16,697 nucleotides of DNA from JACIWG01 sp049969935. GTDB lineage: Archaea; Thermoproteota; Nitrososphaeria; JACIWG01. Where the stretch lies: assembly GCA_049969935.1 (NCBI GenBank), contig JBMFNX010000029.1, positions 1 through 16,697 of the forward strand, given 5' to 3'. Of the stretch, positions 1 to 6,311 are shown piece after piece. Below the pieces are notes generated by a model. The model was not told the origin of the DNA and made no database searches. It saw only the letters and a list, made by a program, of their open reading frames with translations. Within the stretch, counting starts at the first letter, position 1; every line of letters starts with the position of its first letter. Both the position numbers and the translations under genes were made by a program.

Positions 1-76
1 TACTTATCCATAAGAGGATAAGCAAGTTCAGCCGAGGAAGTGAGAAGCCCACGCCATTCAGACGTGGGTAGTTCAC
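1..76 (+). mobile_element. Right end of an IS200/IS605-family element (partial)
   Basis: Positions 48-53 (CCCACG) and 63-68 (CGTGGG) form a hairpin, followed by GTAGTTCAC at 68-76. A CCCACG-loop-CGTGGG hairpin followed by GTAGTTCAC is the typical right end of IS200/IS605 and IS1341-type elements, where TnpA acts on the end and the last bases form the cleavage site. The element boundary is therefore placed near base 76; the rest, including any tnpB, lies left of the window. These elements make no target duplication, so none is expected. Family assignment rests on motif recognition, not on a database match. Confidence 0.65.
1..76 (+). ncRNA. 3' part of a TnpB omega-RNA (right-end RNA)
   Basis: In IS605-type elements the RNA that guides TnpB is transcribed through the end of tnpB and the right end, and its scaffold finishes with the right-end hairpin. 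The segment GAGGAAGTGAGAAG followed by the 48-68 hairpin has that layout. The guide would be read from the flank just right of base 76 (starting GGGTATAATTAGG). The 5' part of the RNA is outside the window, so activity cannot be judged. Confidence 0.5.
3..71 (+). CDS. tnpB: Possible C-terminal tail of TnpB (partial)
   Basis: Reading frame 3 is open from the window edge to a TAG at 69-71 and encodes 22 residues ending SEKPTPFRRG. TnpB genes of this family commonly read into the right-end hairpin and end with such short low-complexity tails, because the hairpin DNA (GAGAAGCCCACGCC) is translated as EKPTP. No catalytic RuvC or zinc-ribbon residues are visible, as they would lie upstream. This is an inference from position and frame only. 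Confidence 0.3.
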   Translation, partial: LIHKRISKFSRGSEKPTPFRRG

Positions 77-163
77 GGGTATAATTAGGAAGAAAGTTTC
101 AATGACATAGTTGTGGCCGCCTATAGCATTAGGAATCATATTATGGTTTGAAAGTTTGAGATT

Positions 164-691
164 CTATTTTATTTTTATTAATGGAAAAGTTTTTCTGTCT
201 TCTTTGGATATTAATGTTATGCCAGCAATGTTGCCTATTGTTTCGACTACAAGCATCTTGTCCGGGTCTTTGAGGTCAACTTTATGCTCGACACCATCTC
301 TTTCTCTTAAAATGCTGTAGATGTGTGATCCAATTTCTCTTTCCAAGTCCTTGCTTGATAGCACACCCTTCATACCCCTGCGTTCCACTCTAACACAGAA
401 TGTTTCGTTCACTTTAATCCTATCCAAGTATTTTGCTATCCTCTCTTTCACTATATCCAAGAAATTTTCTGGAGAAAAGTAGAACCATTCCTCTATTGGG
501 ACGACCCTACTTACTGGTAAAAACGTGGTCTGGACTCTTTTTTCAAGCTCTCTCAAAAATTTTTCTAAATTTTCTACTTCACCCTTAATTATTCCTCTGA
601 AACCTGTTTCCTCAAAAATTCCTAGGTCACTTAGCTCATACACTCCCTTTCTTGTACTTTCTCCCTCATAAACTACTATTATACTGGCCAT
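164..691 (-). CDS. THUMP-domain RNA-binding protein, TAN1-like
   Basis: This 175-residue protein ends in a THUMP domain (about residues 65-165). Its signatures are the strand with RVERRG (101-106), the helix with LEREIGSHI, and the VDLKDPD turn (138-144) before a final strand. THUMP domains bind the acceptor end of tRNA. Stand-alone archaeal proteins of this size resemble TAN1, which is needed for N4-acetylcytidine in tRNA and acts as an adaptor rather than a catalyst. No methyltransferase, PP-loop or deaminase domain is attached, which excludes Trm14, ThiI and CDAT8. The ATG at 691 is the first methionine in frame. The gene is divergent from the radical SAM gene. Family assignment is fairly sure; the exact tRNA target is inferred. 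Confidence 0.75.
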   Translation of the reverse strand: MASIIVVYEGESTRKGVYELSDLGIFEETGFRGIIKGEVENLEKFLRELEKRVQTTFLPVSRVVPIEEWFYFSPENFLDIVKERIAKYLDRIKVNETFCVRVERRGMKGVLSSKDLEREIGSHIYSILRERDGVEHKVDLKDPDKMLVVETIGNIAGITLISKEDRKTFPLIKIK

Positions 692-794
692 CTTATTATA
701 ATATTTTGCTCCACTGCCTTTTTAACATTTTCTCTCAAAAATTTACAAATGGATAAAAAGGGGTTTGTTAAGGAAATATGTTTGGGTGTTTCGA

Positions 795-1676
795 ATGTAT
801 TATAGGATAATTAAGCCCTTTGACCCCTGGAAGAATGCAAGTTTATGTACATGCCCATTCAAGTATACTGTTAACCCATACACTGGATGCTCTCATTTAT
901 GCCTGTACTGTTATGCGTCATCTTATGTTAGAGACTTTTTTAATCCAAGAAAAAAGGATAGGTTGCTAGAACATATTGTGAAAGATATTAGACGTATTCC
1001 TAGAAATAGTATTATAAATATTTCGAGTAGCAGTGACCCCTATATTCCTCAAGAAAGGGAGCTAATGTTAACGAGAAAGGTTATTGAAATGTTGATTGGA
1101 TCATATACTGTTGAAATAGTCACAAAATCAGATCTTGTTACAAGAGATGTGGACTTGTTGGCTGAGGGAAAGAGTGTAGTGTCCATCACCATAACAACCT
1201 TAAACGAGGACCTTGCGAAAAAGCTTGAGCCCATGGCGCCTTCCCCATTAAAGAGGATTAAGGCTGTGACAGAACTTTCTGGCAAAGGGGTTCCTGTGGT
1301 TGTTAGATTGGATCCAATAATCCCATTTCTTACAGACGATGATAGGGGTATAGGGGATGTTGTAGAGGCTGCGGCTGATGCTGGAGCAAAACATATTGTT
1401 TCATCAACCTATAAGGTTAAGTGGGATAACTTTAACCGCATGATTTCCAAGTTCCCTAACCTGTCCAAAAATTTTAGAGAACTGTATTTTAAGTTAGGTG
1501 AAAAAATTCACGGCGCATACTATGCGCCAAAAGATTATAGGGAAAGGATACTTTCTAAGGTTAGGGAGAAGGTTAAAGGTAAAGGATTAACATTTAGCAC
1601 ATGCAGAGAAGGATTACATCATTTAAACGATAAGAATGTTTCATGTGATGGAACATCTTTTGTGTTAGTGAAATAA
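795..1676 (+). CDS. SplB-like radical SAM protein (COG1533 type)
   Basis: A 293-residue protein (start ATG 795) with the radical SAM cluster motif C32-x3-C36-x2-C39, in the context NPYTGCSHLCLYCYASSY that marks the spore-photoproduct-lyase-like SplB/Rv2578c group. Two more cysteines precede it (C18, C20), and the C-terminal region has two others (FSTCREG and VSCDG), so a second metal site is possible. The enzyme should bind one 4Fe-4S cluster and cleave S-adenosylmethionine to a radical; the substrate is unknown, and DNA repair is not proven for archaeal members. A longer start (TTG at 765) is possible, but its extra ten residues do not look conserved, so ATG 795 is preferred. The downstream U-run at 1679-1684 may stop transcription. 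Confidence 0.8.
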   Translation: MYYRIIKPFDPWKNASLCTCPFKYTVNPYTGCSHLCLYCYASSYVRDFFNPRKKDRLLEHIVKDIRRIPRNSIINISSSSDPYIPQERELMLTRKVIEMLIGSYTVEIVTKSDLVTRDVDLLAEGKSVVSITITTLNEDLAKKLEPMAPSPLKRIKAVTELSGKGVPVVVRLDPIIPFLTDDDRGIGDVVEAAADAGAKHIVSSTYKVKWDNFNRMISKFPNLSKNFRELYFKLGEKIHGAYYAPKDYRERILSKVREKVKGKGLTFSTCREGLHHLNDKNVSCDGTSFVLVK

Positions 1677-1686
1677 AGTTTTTTGA

Positions 1687-1744
1687 GGCTCAGACAGGTA
1701 AGTCAAGGTCATCCTCTTTCCCCGACCCTCTTCTCTTCATAGCC
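1687..1744 (-). ncRNA. Candidate C/D-box sRNA
   Basis: Read on the minus strand, this 58-base segment starts GGC(T), has a C box ATGAAGA (plus-strand 1734-1740; one mismatch to RUGAUGA), an internal C'-like AGGATGA (1709-1715), and a perfect D box CTGA (1690-1693), followed by GCC that can pair with the 5' GGC. Length, box order and terminal stem match archaeal C/D guide RNAs that direct 2'-O-methylation with fibrillarin and Nop5. The 13 bases before the D box (TTGACTTACCTGT) would be the guide. No clear D' box is visible. It is noticeably GC-richer than the flanks. A 16-codon ORF on the same strand is the alternative and looks unlikely. Confidence 0.35.
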
Positions 1745-1814
1745 AGAAAAGGTTTCTTATAATAAAAATTTAAATTTTTAAATAATCTCACATGCACAAT
1801 TTTATGCCCAAAAT

Positions 1815-1823
1815 CTTAAATAC
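1815..1823 (+). promoter_or_regulatory. TATA box for larA
   Basis: CTTAAATAC is centred about 32 bases before the larA ATG (1851), preceded by a purine-rich stretch that could serve as BRE. Transcription would start within a few bases of the ATG, so the mRNA is probably leaderless; no Shine-Dalgarno sequence is present. A second TATA-like run (TATAAAA, 1832-1838) is too close to the start codon. Confidence 0.5.
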
Positions 1824-1850
1824 ATTATTTCTATAAAATGGTATTCTAGT

Positions 1851-3131
1851 ATGGAGAAGGTGGAGCTTAAGATTCCATATTCAGAATCTTTTAAAATATT
1901 TAAAATTTTTCAGGAAAATCTGTTAGCTTACATTCAACATCCTCTACTAAAGCATCTTGAACCAAATGAAGAAGATAATGAGATTGAGAGAGCTTTAGCG
2001 AACCCTATTGGGTGTGAGAGATTAAGTAAAATTTGTGACAGTAGTTCAAAGGCAATAATTTTGGTCGATGATTGGACAAGGCCGACACCAGCCTACAAGG
2101 TTATAAAATTTGTATTAAAAGAGATTAAAGAGGCTGGAGTCAGAGATGAAAACATATCTTTTATCGTTGCTAGAGGAACACATAGAAAGCCGACGAAAAT
2201 CGAGCTTCAATATAAGCTTGGAAAAGATACATTTAAAAAATATTCTGTAAGCGTACACGACTGTGATAGAAACCTAGCTTATCTAGGTAAAACATCTAGA
2301 GGTACACCAATATGGGTTAACAGGAACCTCTTAGAAGCTGATGTGAAAATTTCTATTGGAACAGTAATCCCACATCCTCTTGCAGGATATGGTGGTGGAG
2401 CAAAAATTATCTTGCCAGGTGTATCTGGAAGAGAGACCATAAACTATAATCATAGTTTGGTTGATGATCCAAGAGTTAAGGTTGGCGCTGTTGACGGGAA
2501 CCCTATAAGAGAGGACATGGAGGAAGTGGCTGGAAAGGTTGGATTAAATTTTAGCATAAACTTAATTTTGGACGAGAGAAAAAATATTGTTAAAGTATTC
2601 TGTGGAAATTTTGTTAGAGCACATAGGGAATGTGTTAGAGAGTATGAAAAAATTTATGGGGTTAAAGTTAGTGAGCAGGCGGATATACTTGTCCTAGGCT
2701 CCTGTCCTCGAGACGCAACATTCGGCCACGCAACCTTCTCACTATATTCTGCAATACCCTTAGTTAAGGAGGGTGGAACAATAGTGTTTGTTACACCATG
2801 CACCGATGGGCCTGGAACACGTTTTGAACGCCTGGCCTTCAGAGAATTAGCTTATATTGAGCCAGAGGACCTTATTAAACAGATAAGGGAGGGTGTTGTT
2901 GAAGCGTCTGCTGGCGCATTCGACTACTGCTATTCTAAGGTTTTGAAGAGAAATAGGATTATTCTTGTTTCAGACAATTATAGTAGGGAAGAGGCTGTGG
3001 AGCTTGGTCTAAATTATGCCAGTTCTATTGAAGAAGCCTTAAATGATGCATTCAACTTTCATGGAGAAGATGCTAGAGTTACTGTGGCACCATTAGGTGG
3101 TATGATGATAGTGTTAGATGATAGAGTTTAG
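1851..3131 (+). CDS. larA: LarA-family nickel-dependent racemase/epimerase
   Basis: A 426-residue protein, about the length of Lactiplantibacillus LarA (424). Key residues line up almost one to one. The DDWTRPTP motif (73-80) contains the substrate arginine R77. RGTH ends in H111, IPHPLAGYGGGAK gives H175 and K185 (the lysine that carries the pyridinium NPN cofactor), and NYNH gives H201. These correspond to H108, H174, K184 and H200 of LarA. Enzymes of this family racemise or epimerise 2-hydroxyacids by hydride transfer through a nickel pincer cofactor in the cytoplasm. The substrate cannot be read from the sequence; lactate is only one option. The cofactor genes larB, larC and larE are not in the window. 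The gene stands alone, with its own promoter, and converges on the ECF gene with 9 bases between stop codons. Confidence 0.85.
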   Translation: MEKVELKIPYSESFKIFKIFQENLLAYIQHPLLKHLEPNEEDNEIERALANPIGCERLSKICDSSSKAIILVDDWTRPTPAYKVIKFVLKEIKEAGVRDENISFIVARGTHRKPTKIELQYKLGKDTFKKYSVSVHDCDRNLAYLGKTSRGTPIWVNRNLLEADVKISIGTVIPHPLAGYGGGAKIILPGVSGRETINYNHSLVDDPRVKVGAVDGNPIREDMEEVAGKVGLNFSINLILDERKNIVKVFCGNFVRAHRECVREYEKIYGVKVSEQADILVLGSCPRDATFGHATFSLYSAIPLVKEGGTIVFVTPCTDGPGTRFERLAFRELAYIEPEDLIKQIREGVVEASAGAFDYCYSKVLKRNRIILVSDNYSREEAVELGLNYASSIEEALNDAFNFHGEDARVTVAPLGGMMIVLDDRV

Positions 3132-3140
3132 GATATAAAG

Positions 3141-3782
3141 TTATTTTTTTCTTTTCAAAACGTTAGTTAACCAGCTTCCAGCCTTCAGGGAAAAGCCTGC
3201 CCTCGACTCTATAAGCTTGACGATTGGAAGTGAAGGAACAAATATTATAGCAACCTGAAGAACATTAAATATTGCAGTAAATATGAAAATAAGTGTTAGC
3301 GCATAAGCTTGGCTTGAGAAACTTGTTCCTAAAAATGCTGATAGACTTTTTGAAGCGAAATCGAAGAAGCTTGGCATAAGAACACATAAAATAATATAAT
3401 TGAATAGGCTCATTACAATAATCCTGAATGTTGACCCAATTAAGAAACCTAAAGTGATAGCAAAATCTTTAGAGAAACCGAGTTTTCCAGCAACCTTTAA
3501 GCCAACCCAAATACCGCAGATTGTTGAAAGTGATGCAGTGAAGGCCATTGCAGGCCCTATAGGAACAAATGAGCCGACAACATTCAAAATTATCCAGTAA
3601 GAGAATACACTTACAGCACCAACAGTGGGACCGTAGAGGAGGAAGCCCAAAATTATTGGAATTTCAGCAAACTCGAAAGTCAGGTATGGGATAGGCGGGA
3701 AAGGAAGCTTTATCCCCAATAGTCTAACGGCAACAGCCATAGTACCAAATATTGCTCCAGCACTTATGTAGTGTGTTTTCAT
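3141..3782 (-). CDS. ECF transporter substrate-binding S component, RibU-like
   Basis: A 213-residue very hydrophobic protein with about five or six membrane segments (roughly residues 7-25, 38-60, 65-90, 105-130, 150-175). The segment YLTFEFAEIPIILGFLLYGP followed by GAVSVFSYW resembles the 'F-x-EIP-x-L-x-GF-x-x-GP-x-x-G' pattern of S components such as the riboflavin carrier RibU. S components bind a vitamin with high affinity in the membrane and need the EcfT/EcfA energy module, which is not in this window and is probably shared. The substrate is most likely a vitamin such as riboflavin, but this is inferred. GTG 3785 just before ATG 3782 is an alternative start. The TATA spacing favours a leaderless mRNA at either. 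No FMN riboswitch is seen upstream. Confidence 0.65.
   Translation of the reverse strand: MKTHYISAGAIFGTMAVAVRLLGIKLPFPPIPYLTFEFAEIPIILGFLLYGPTVGAVSVFSYWIILNVVGSFVPIGPAMAFTASLSTICGIWVGLKVAGKLGFSKDFAITLGFLIGSTFRIIVMSLFNYIILCVLMPSFFDFASKSLSAFLGTSFSSQAYALTLIFIFTAIFNVLQVAIIFVPSLPIVKLIESRAGFSLKAGSWLTNVLKRKK
3144..3156 (+). terminator. U-tract terminator after larA
   Basis: A run TTTTTTTCTTTTC starts about 12 bases after the larA stop. Archaeal RNA polymerase terminates at such U-rich stretches without needing a hairpin. It overlaps the 3' end of the convergent ECF gene, so larA transcripts would stop before reading far into its antisense strand. Confidence 0.35.
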
Positions 3783-3803
3783 CACAATAGGTTAAAATGC
3801 CAT

Positions 3804-3814
3804 CTTATAAAAAA
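3804..3814 (-). promoter_or_regulatory. TATA box for the ECF S-component gene
   Basis: On the minus strand TTTTTTATAAG lies about 26 bases before the ATG at 3782, giving an expected transcript start at or next to the start codon. No ribosome-binding site is seen, consistent with a leaderless mRNA. Confidence 0.5.
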
Positions 3815-3877
3815 TTTTAGTTTTTACCAAAAAAATAGTAATTATCTTCTTTGAACCACATATAATATTGAGAAAGA

Positions 3878-3994
3878 TTATCTGTCTTCTTCAACCACTT
3901 CCAGACCCAAGAGTTTTACTGCATAAGCCACTTCCTTTCTATGATCACCAAGAAAAATATATTTAATGGAATATAGTTTGAGAAGATTTAATGT
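3878..3994 (-). pseudogene. 3' relic of a gene, HAD-like C-terminus
   Basis: A 38-codon frame is open on the minus strand with no usable start. It ends in YIFLGDHRKEVAYAVKLLG and then LEVVEEDR before TAA. The order 'hydrophobic strand, GD, acidic residue, A-x-x-LG' resembles motif IV of HAD-superfamily phosphatases, where the Asp after Gly binds magnesium. Nothing upstream continues the frame; a stop precedes it and the 81-bp inverted-repeat element begins 30 bases further. It is best read as the tail of a decayed gene. Chance coding similarity cannot be excluded. Confidence 0.3.
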
Positions 3995-4023
3995 TTACAA
4001 TGAAACAATTTATTGACTTTTTA

Positions 4024-4104
4024 TGCTGTGTTGAATAACTAAGCTCTCTCATATAAATAAGCAACTGGATAGGGATGTGAAATAAGCAGTTGTTCAACAC
4101 AGCA
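4024..4104 (+). mobile_element. 81-bp MITE-like element, copy 1
   Basis: This non-autonomous element starts TGCTGTGTTGAATAACT and ends with the inverse (AGTTGTTCAACACAGCA). The terminal inverted repeats match at 16 of 17 positions, the first 12 perfectly. It is flanked by a perfect 8-bp direct repeat ACTTTTTA (4016-4023 and 4105-4112), the mark of a cut-and-paste or replicative insertion. Inside, AAATAAGCA occurs twice and CAACTG/CAGTTG forms a smaller inverted pair, so the single strand can fold fully. It has no coding capacity and must be moved by a transposase supplied elsewhere. A second copy lies at 15605-15685 (75 of 81 bases identical, same orientation). Eight-bp duplications occur in IS6, IS1, IS1595 and others; the parent family is not determined. 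Confidence 0.85.
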
Positions 4105-4248
4105 ACTTTTTAGGAAAATTTTAATAGAAGTGTGTTAGAAAAGTTTGTAGAGGATGAAAGAAGAGCTTATCTGACTCAAGTATGATGATACTATCCGGGT
4201 CTGAAAAAATTGACTAAAAAAAGTTTTAGAGAAATATTACAAACAAAA

Positions 4249-4258
4249 AATTTATTAA
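4249..4258 (+). promoter_or_regulatory. TATA-like box for the DUF4143 ATPase gene
   Basis: AATTTATTAA is centred about 27 bases before the ATG at 4281, with no Shine-Dalgarno sequence between. This suits a leaderless transcript. A second run TTTTTATAG nearer the gene is too close to act as its TATA box. Confidence 0.4.
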
Positions 4259-4280
4259 TCCAATTTTTATAGAATTATTT

Positions 4281-5525
4281 ATGGAGTATTATCCAAGAAA
4301 AATAGAAGAAAAATTGGATCAATGGATGGGGCGGAATGAAGCTATAATAGTTAGGGGTCCAAGGCAAAGTGGTAAAACCACATTACTTTTGCATTTAAAG
4401 GAAAAGTATGGAGGTGTTTATGTAACTTTCGAAGACGAGGATATGCTAGACACCTTCGAGAATGCGCCGAAGGAATTTGTTGAAAGATTTTTGAAAGGAG
4501 AAAGGACTACCATCTTATTGGATGAAGCACAGTATAGTGAAAGGGTTGGAAAAAATTTAAAGCTGTTATTTGACCTATTTTCTGATAAAATAAAGTTTAT
4601 TGTTACAGGTTCAGGTTCTTTCGACATAAAGGTTGAAGTTGGAAAATATTTGGTTGGCAGAGCAATATATTTTGAACTACTTCCATTAACTTTTGAAGAA
4701 TTCCTTTTATGGAAGGCGAGGGATTTGCACAAAATTTTTCTAGAATACAAGTTTCAGCTCGAAAATTTTATTAAAAGTGGAAAGGATATTGGTTGCCAGA
4801 TTGCCTTCCAGAGGGAATTTAGTTCACTGCTTGAAGAGTACCTGATTTTTGGAGGTTTTCCAGCAATAGTCAAAGAAGCTGATGAAAATGTTAAGGTTGA
4901 ACTTTTAAAAAATCTGACAAGAACATATATTGAAAAGGATGTATTTTATTTCTTAAATGTTAGGGAGATAGAGAAGTTTAGAAATCTTGTCAAATATCTA
5001 AGCTTAACTGTAGGCTCAATTGTTGAGCTATCGTCTTTAATGAGCGAGATGGGTATGGATTATAGGACAATAGAAAACTATATTTCAATACTGGTTAACA
5101 CGTACATAATATCTCTTGTGCCACCATTTTATAGGAATCTTGTAACAGAGTTGAAGAAGGCTAAAAAGATTTACTTCTTGGACACTGGATTAAGAAATTC
5201 TTTAATAAACAACTTTCTCCCGTTAGAGAATAGGGTGGACAAGGGTGTCCTCCTTGAAAACTTCATATATAATGAGCTGAGAAACTTGGGATATAGCATT
5301 AGATACTGGAGGACTACAGGAAAGGCTGAAGTCGATTTCATTATAGAGGGACAGGATCAAGTAGTGCCAGTTGAAGTAAAAAGCTTGGGTAAAATAAAAA
5401 GAGGTTTCATAAACTTTATTGACACATATAAGCCAAAAAGTGCCATAGTTTTCACAGACAAAGGTTTCACGACAAAGGAAGTCGGCAACACAAAGATAGC
5501 GTACATACCACACTTTTTCATATAA
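4281..5525 (+). CDS. AAA (AAA_14) ATPase with C-terminal DUF4143 domain
   Basis: A complete 414-residue protein. The N-terminal P-loop ATPase has Walker A GPRQSGKTT (26-34), Walker B ILLDEAQ (78-84) and a sensor strand ending in TGSGS. The C-terminal DUF4143 region has an EYLIFGGFP motif, a winged-helix-like part, and a PD-(D/E)xK-like ending: E329-x-F-I-Y-N-E helix, D352 in EVDFIIE, and E365-x-K367 in PVEVKS. Such proteins are widespread and multicopy in archaea; their role is not established, though mobility, toxin-like and restriction-like roles have been proposed. The nuclease-like fold may or may not be active. It is followed 50 bases later by the HAD gene, which has its own TATA-like run, so they need not form an operon. 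A frameshifted paralogue from another subgroup lies at 6312-7595. Confidence 0.85.
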   Translation: MEYYPRKIEEKLDQWMGRNEAIIVRGPRQSGKTTLLLHLKEKYGGVYVTFEDEDMLDTFENAPKEFVERFLKGERTTILLDEAQYSERVGKNLKLLFDLFSDKIKFIVTGSGSFDIKVEVGKYLVGRAIYFELLPLTFEEFLLWKARDLHKIFLEYKFQLENFIKSGKDIGCQIAFQREFSSLLEEYLIFGGFPAIVKEADENVKVELLKNLTRTYIEKDVFYFLNVREIEKFRNLVKYLSLTVGSIVELSSLMSEMGMDYRTIENYISILVNTYIISLVPPFYRNLVTELKKAKKIYFLDTGLRNSLINNFLPLENRVDKGVLLENFIYNELRNLGYSIRYWRTTGKAEVDFIIEGQDQVVPVEVKSLGKIKRGFINFIDTYKPKSAIVFTDKGFTTKEVGNTKIAYIPHFFI

Positions 5526-5575
5526 AACAGTTTTCGGACGCTAACGGAAAACTTATTAAAGAATATTAGGGAAAC

Positions 5576-6199
5576 ATGCTCGTGAAAGTTTTAACATTCG
5601 ACCTATATGGGACACTAGTCGATTGGAAAAACAGCATTTCTAGGGCAATAGAATTAATTTGCCCAAACAGTTCTGAAAGATTCTTTGAAAACGAGTTCAC
5701 CATAGTAAGGAGTCTAAAATCTTATACTCCATATTCTAAAATATTAATGGAAGTTTTAGAGAAAACACTTGCTGAAAAAAATGTAAGCTATCTAGAAGAG
5801 TATGGACGCTTAATAGTTACAGCATTTTCTAAATCACCCTTTTTTCCAGACGCTCTACTAGGATTAATGCTATTCAAAAAGAAAGGGTATAGTATTGGAA
5901 TAATATCGAATACAGAAAAAAGGCTTATTAAAATAACTTTGGCTGGAGTCGAAGACCTCTTCGACTACATTGTTACCGCAGAAGATACTGGCTACTATAA
6001 ACCGAATAAAAATGCTTTCACAATAGCCTATGAAATAATGGGTGTTGGCTTAAAAAATGTGGTTCACATTTCAGCATACCCGCAATATGATTTGGAGACA
6101 GCTTCCGAACTTGGTGTAGAAACTGTTTGCTTAAACAGATACGGTTACAGATGGAAAAGGTGCGTGGAAAGGCTAGACTTGCTTGAAGAGCAATTATAA
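5576..6199 (+). CDS. HAD-superfamily hydrolase, haloacid-dehalogenase-like
   Basis: A complete 207-residue HAD protein. The nucleophile motif is FDLYGTLVD with D9; the DxYGTL form, with tyrosine two residues after the Asp, is typical of 2-haloacid-dehalogenase-like members. Motif II is S111 in GIISNTEKR and motif III is K142 in YYKPNKNAF. Motif IV is unusual: the normal GDs-x-x-ND is replaced by HISAYPQYDLETA, leaving one acidic residue (D172), so magnesium binding may differ. The helical cap (about 17-85) is of the small C1 type. Whether it is a phosphatase or dehalogenase cannot be told. The AGGGA before the ATG at 5576 may serve as a weak ribosome-binding site. Confidence 0.75.
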   Translation: MLVKVLTFDLYGTLVDWKNSISRAIELICPNSSERFFENEFTIVRSLKSYTPYSKILMEVLEKTLAEKNVSYLEEYGRLIVTAFSKSPFFPDALLGLMLFKKKGYSIGIISNTEKRLIKITLAGVEDLFDYIVTAEDTGYYKPNKNAFTIAYEIMGVGLKNVVHISAYPQYDLETASELGVETVCLNRYGYRWKRCVERLDLLEEQL

Positions 6200-6311
6200 A
6201 TCAAAAATTATTTGCTCATTTTCCCAATACCTTCTCCATTCAAAAAATTTTTAATCAATCCAGTAATGACTATTACAATTCGCATTCATCATCTTTTTCA
6301 GAAGATGAAAT

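Noticed and set aside
111..320. 69-codon plus-strand frame over the THUMP gene
   Set aside because: It lies antisense to a well-supported gene and has no protein-like pattern.
3783..4015. FMN or other riboswitch upstream of the ECF S-component gene
   Set aside because: The TATA spacing implies a leaderless mRNA, and no conserved aptamer helices were found.
5528..5551. GTTTTC/GAAAAC inverted repeat after the intact ATPase
   Set aside because: Only six base pairs with an 11-base loop and no U-tract; likely chance in AT-rich DNA.
6285..6309. Hairpin TTCATC...GATGAA downstream of the HAD gene
   Set aside because: The stem is imperfect with no clear U-run after it on either strand; too weak to call a terminator.
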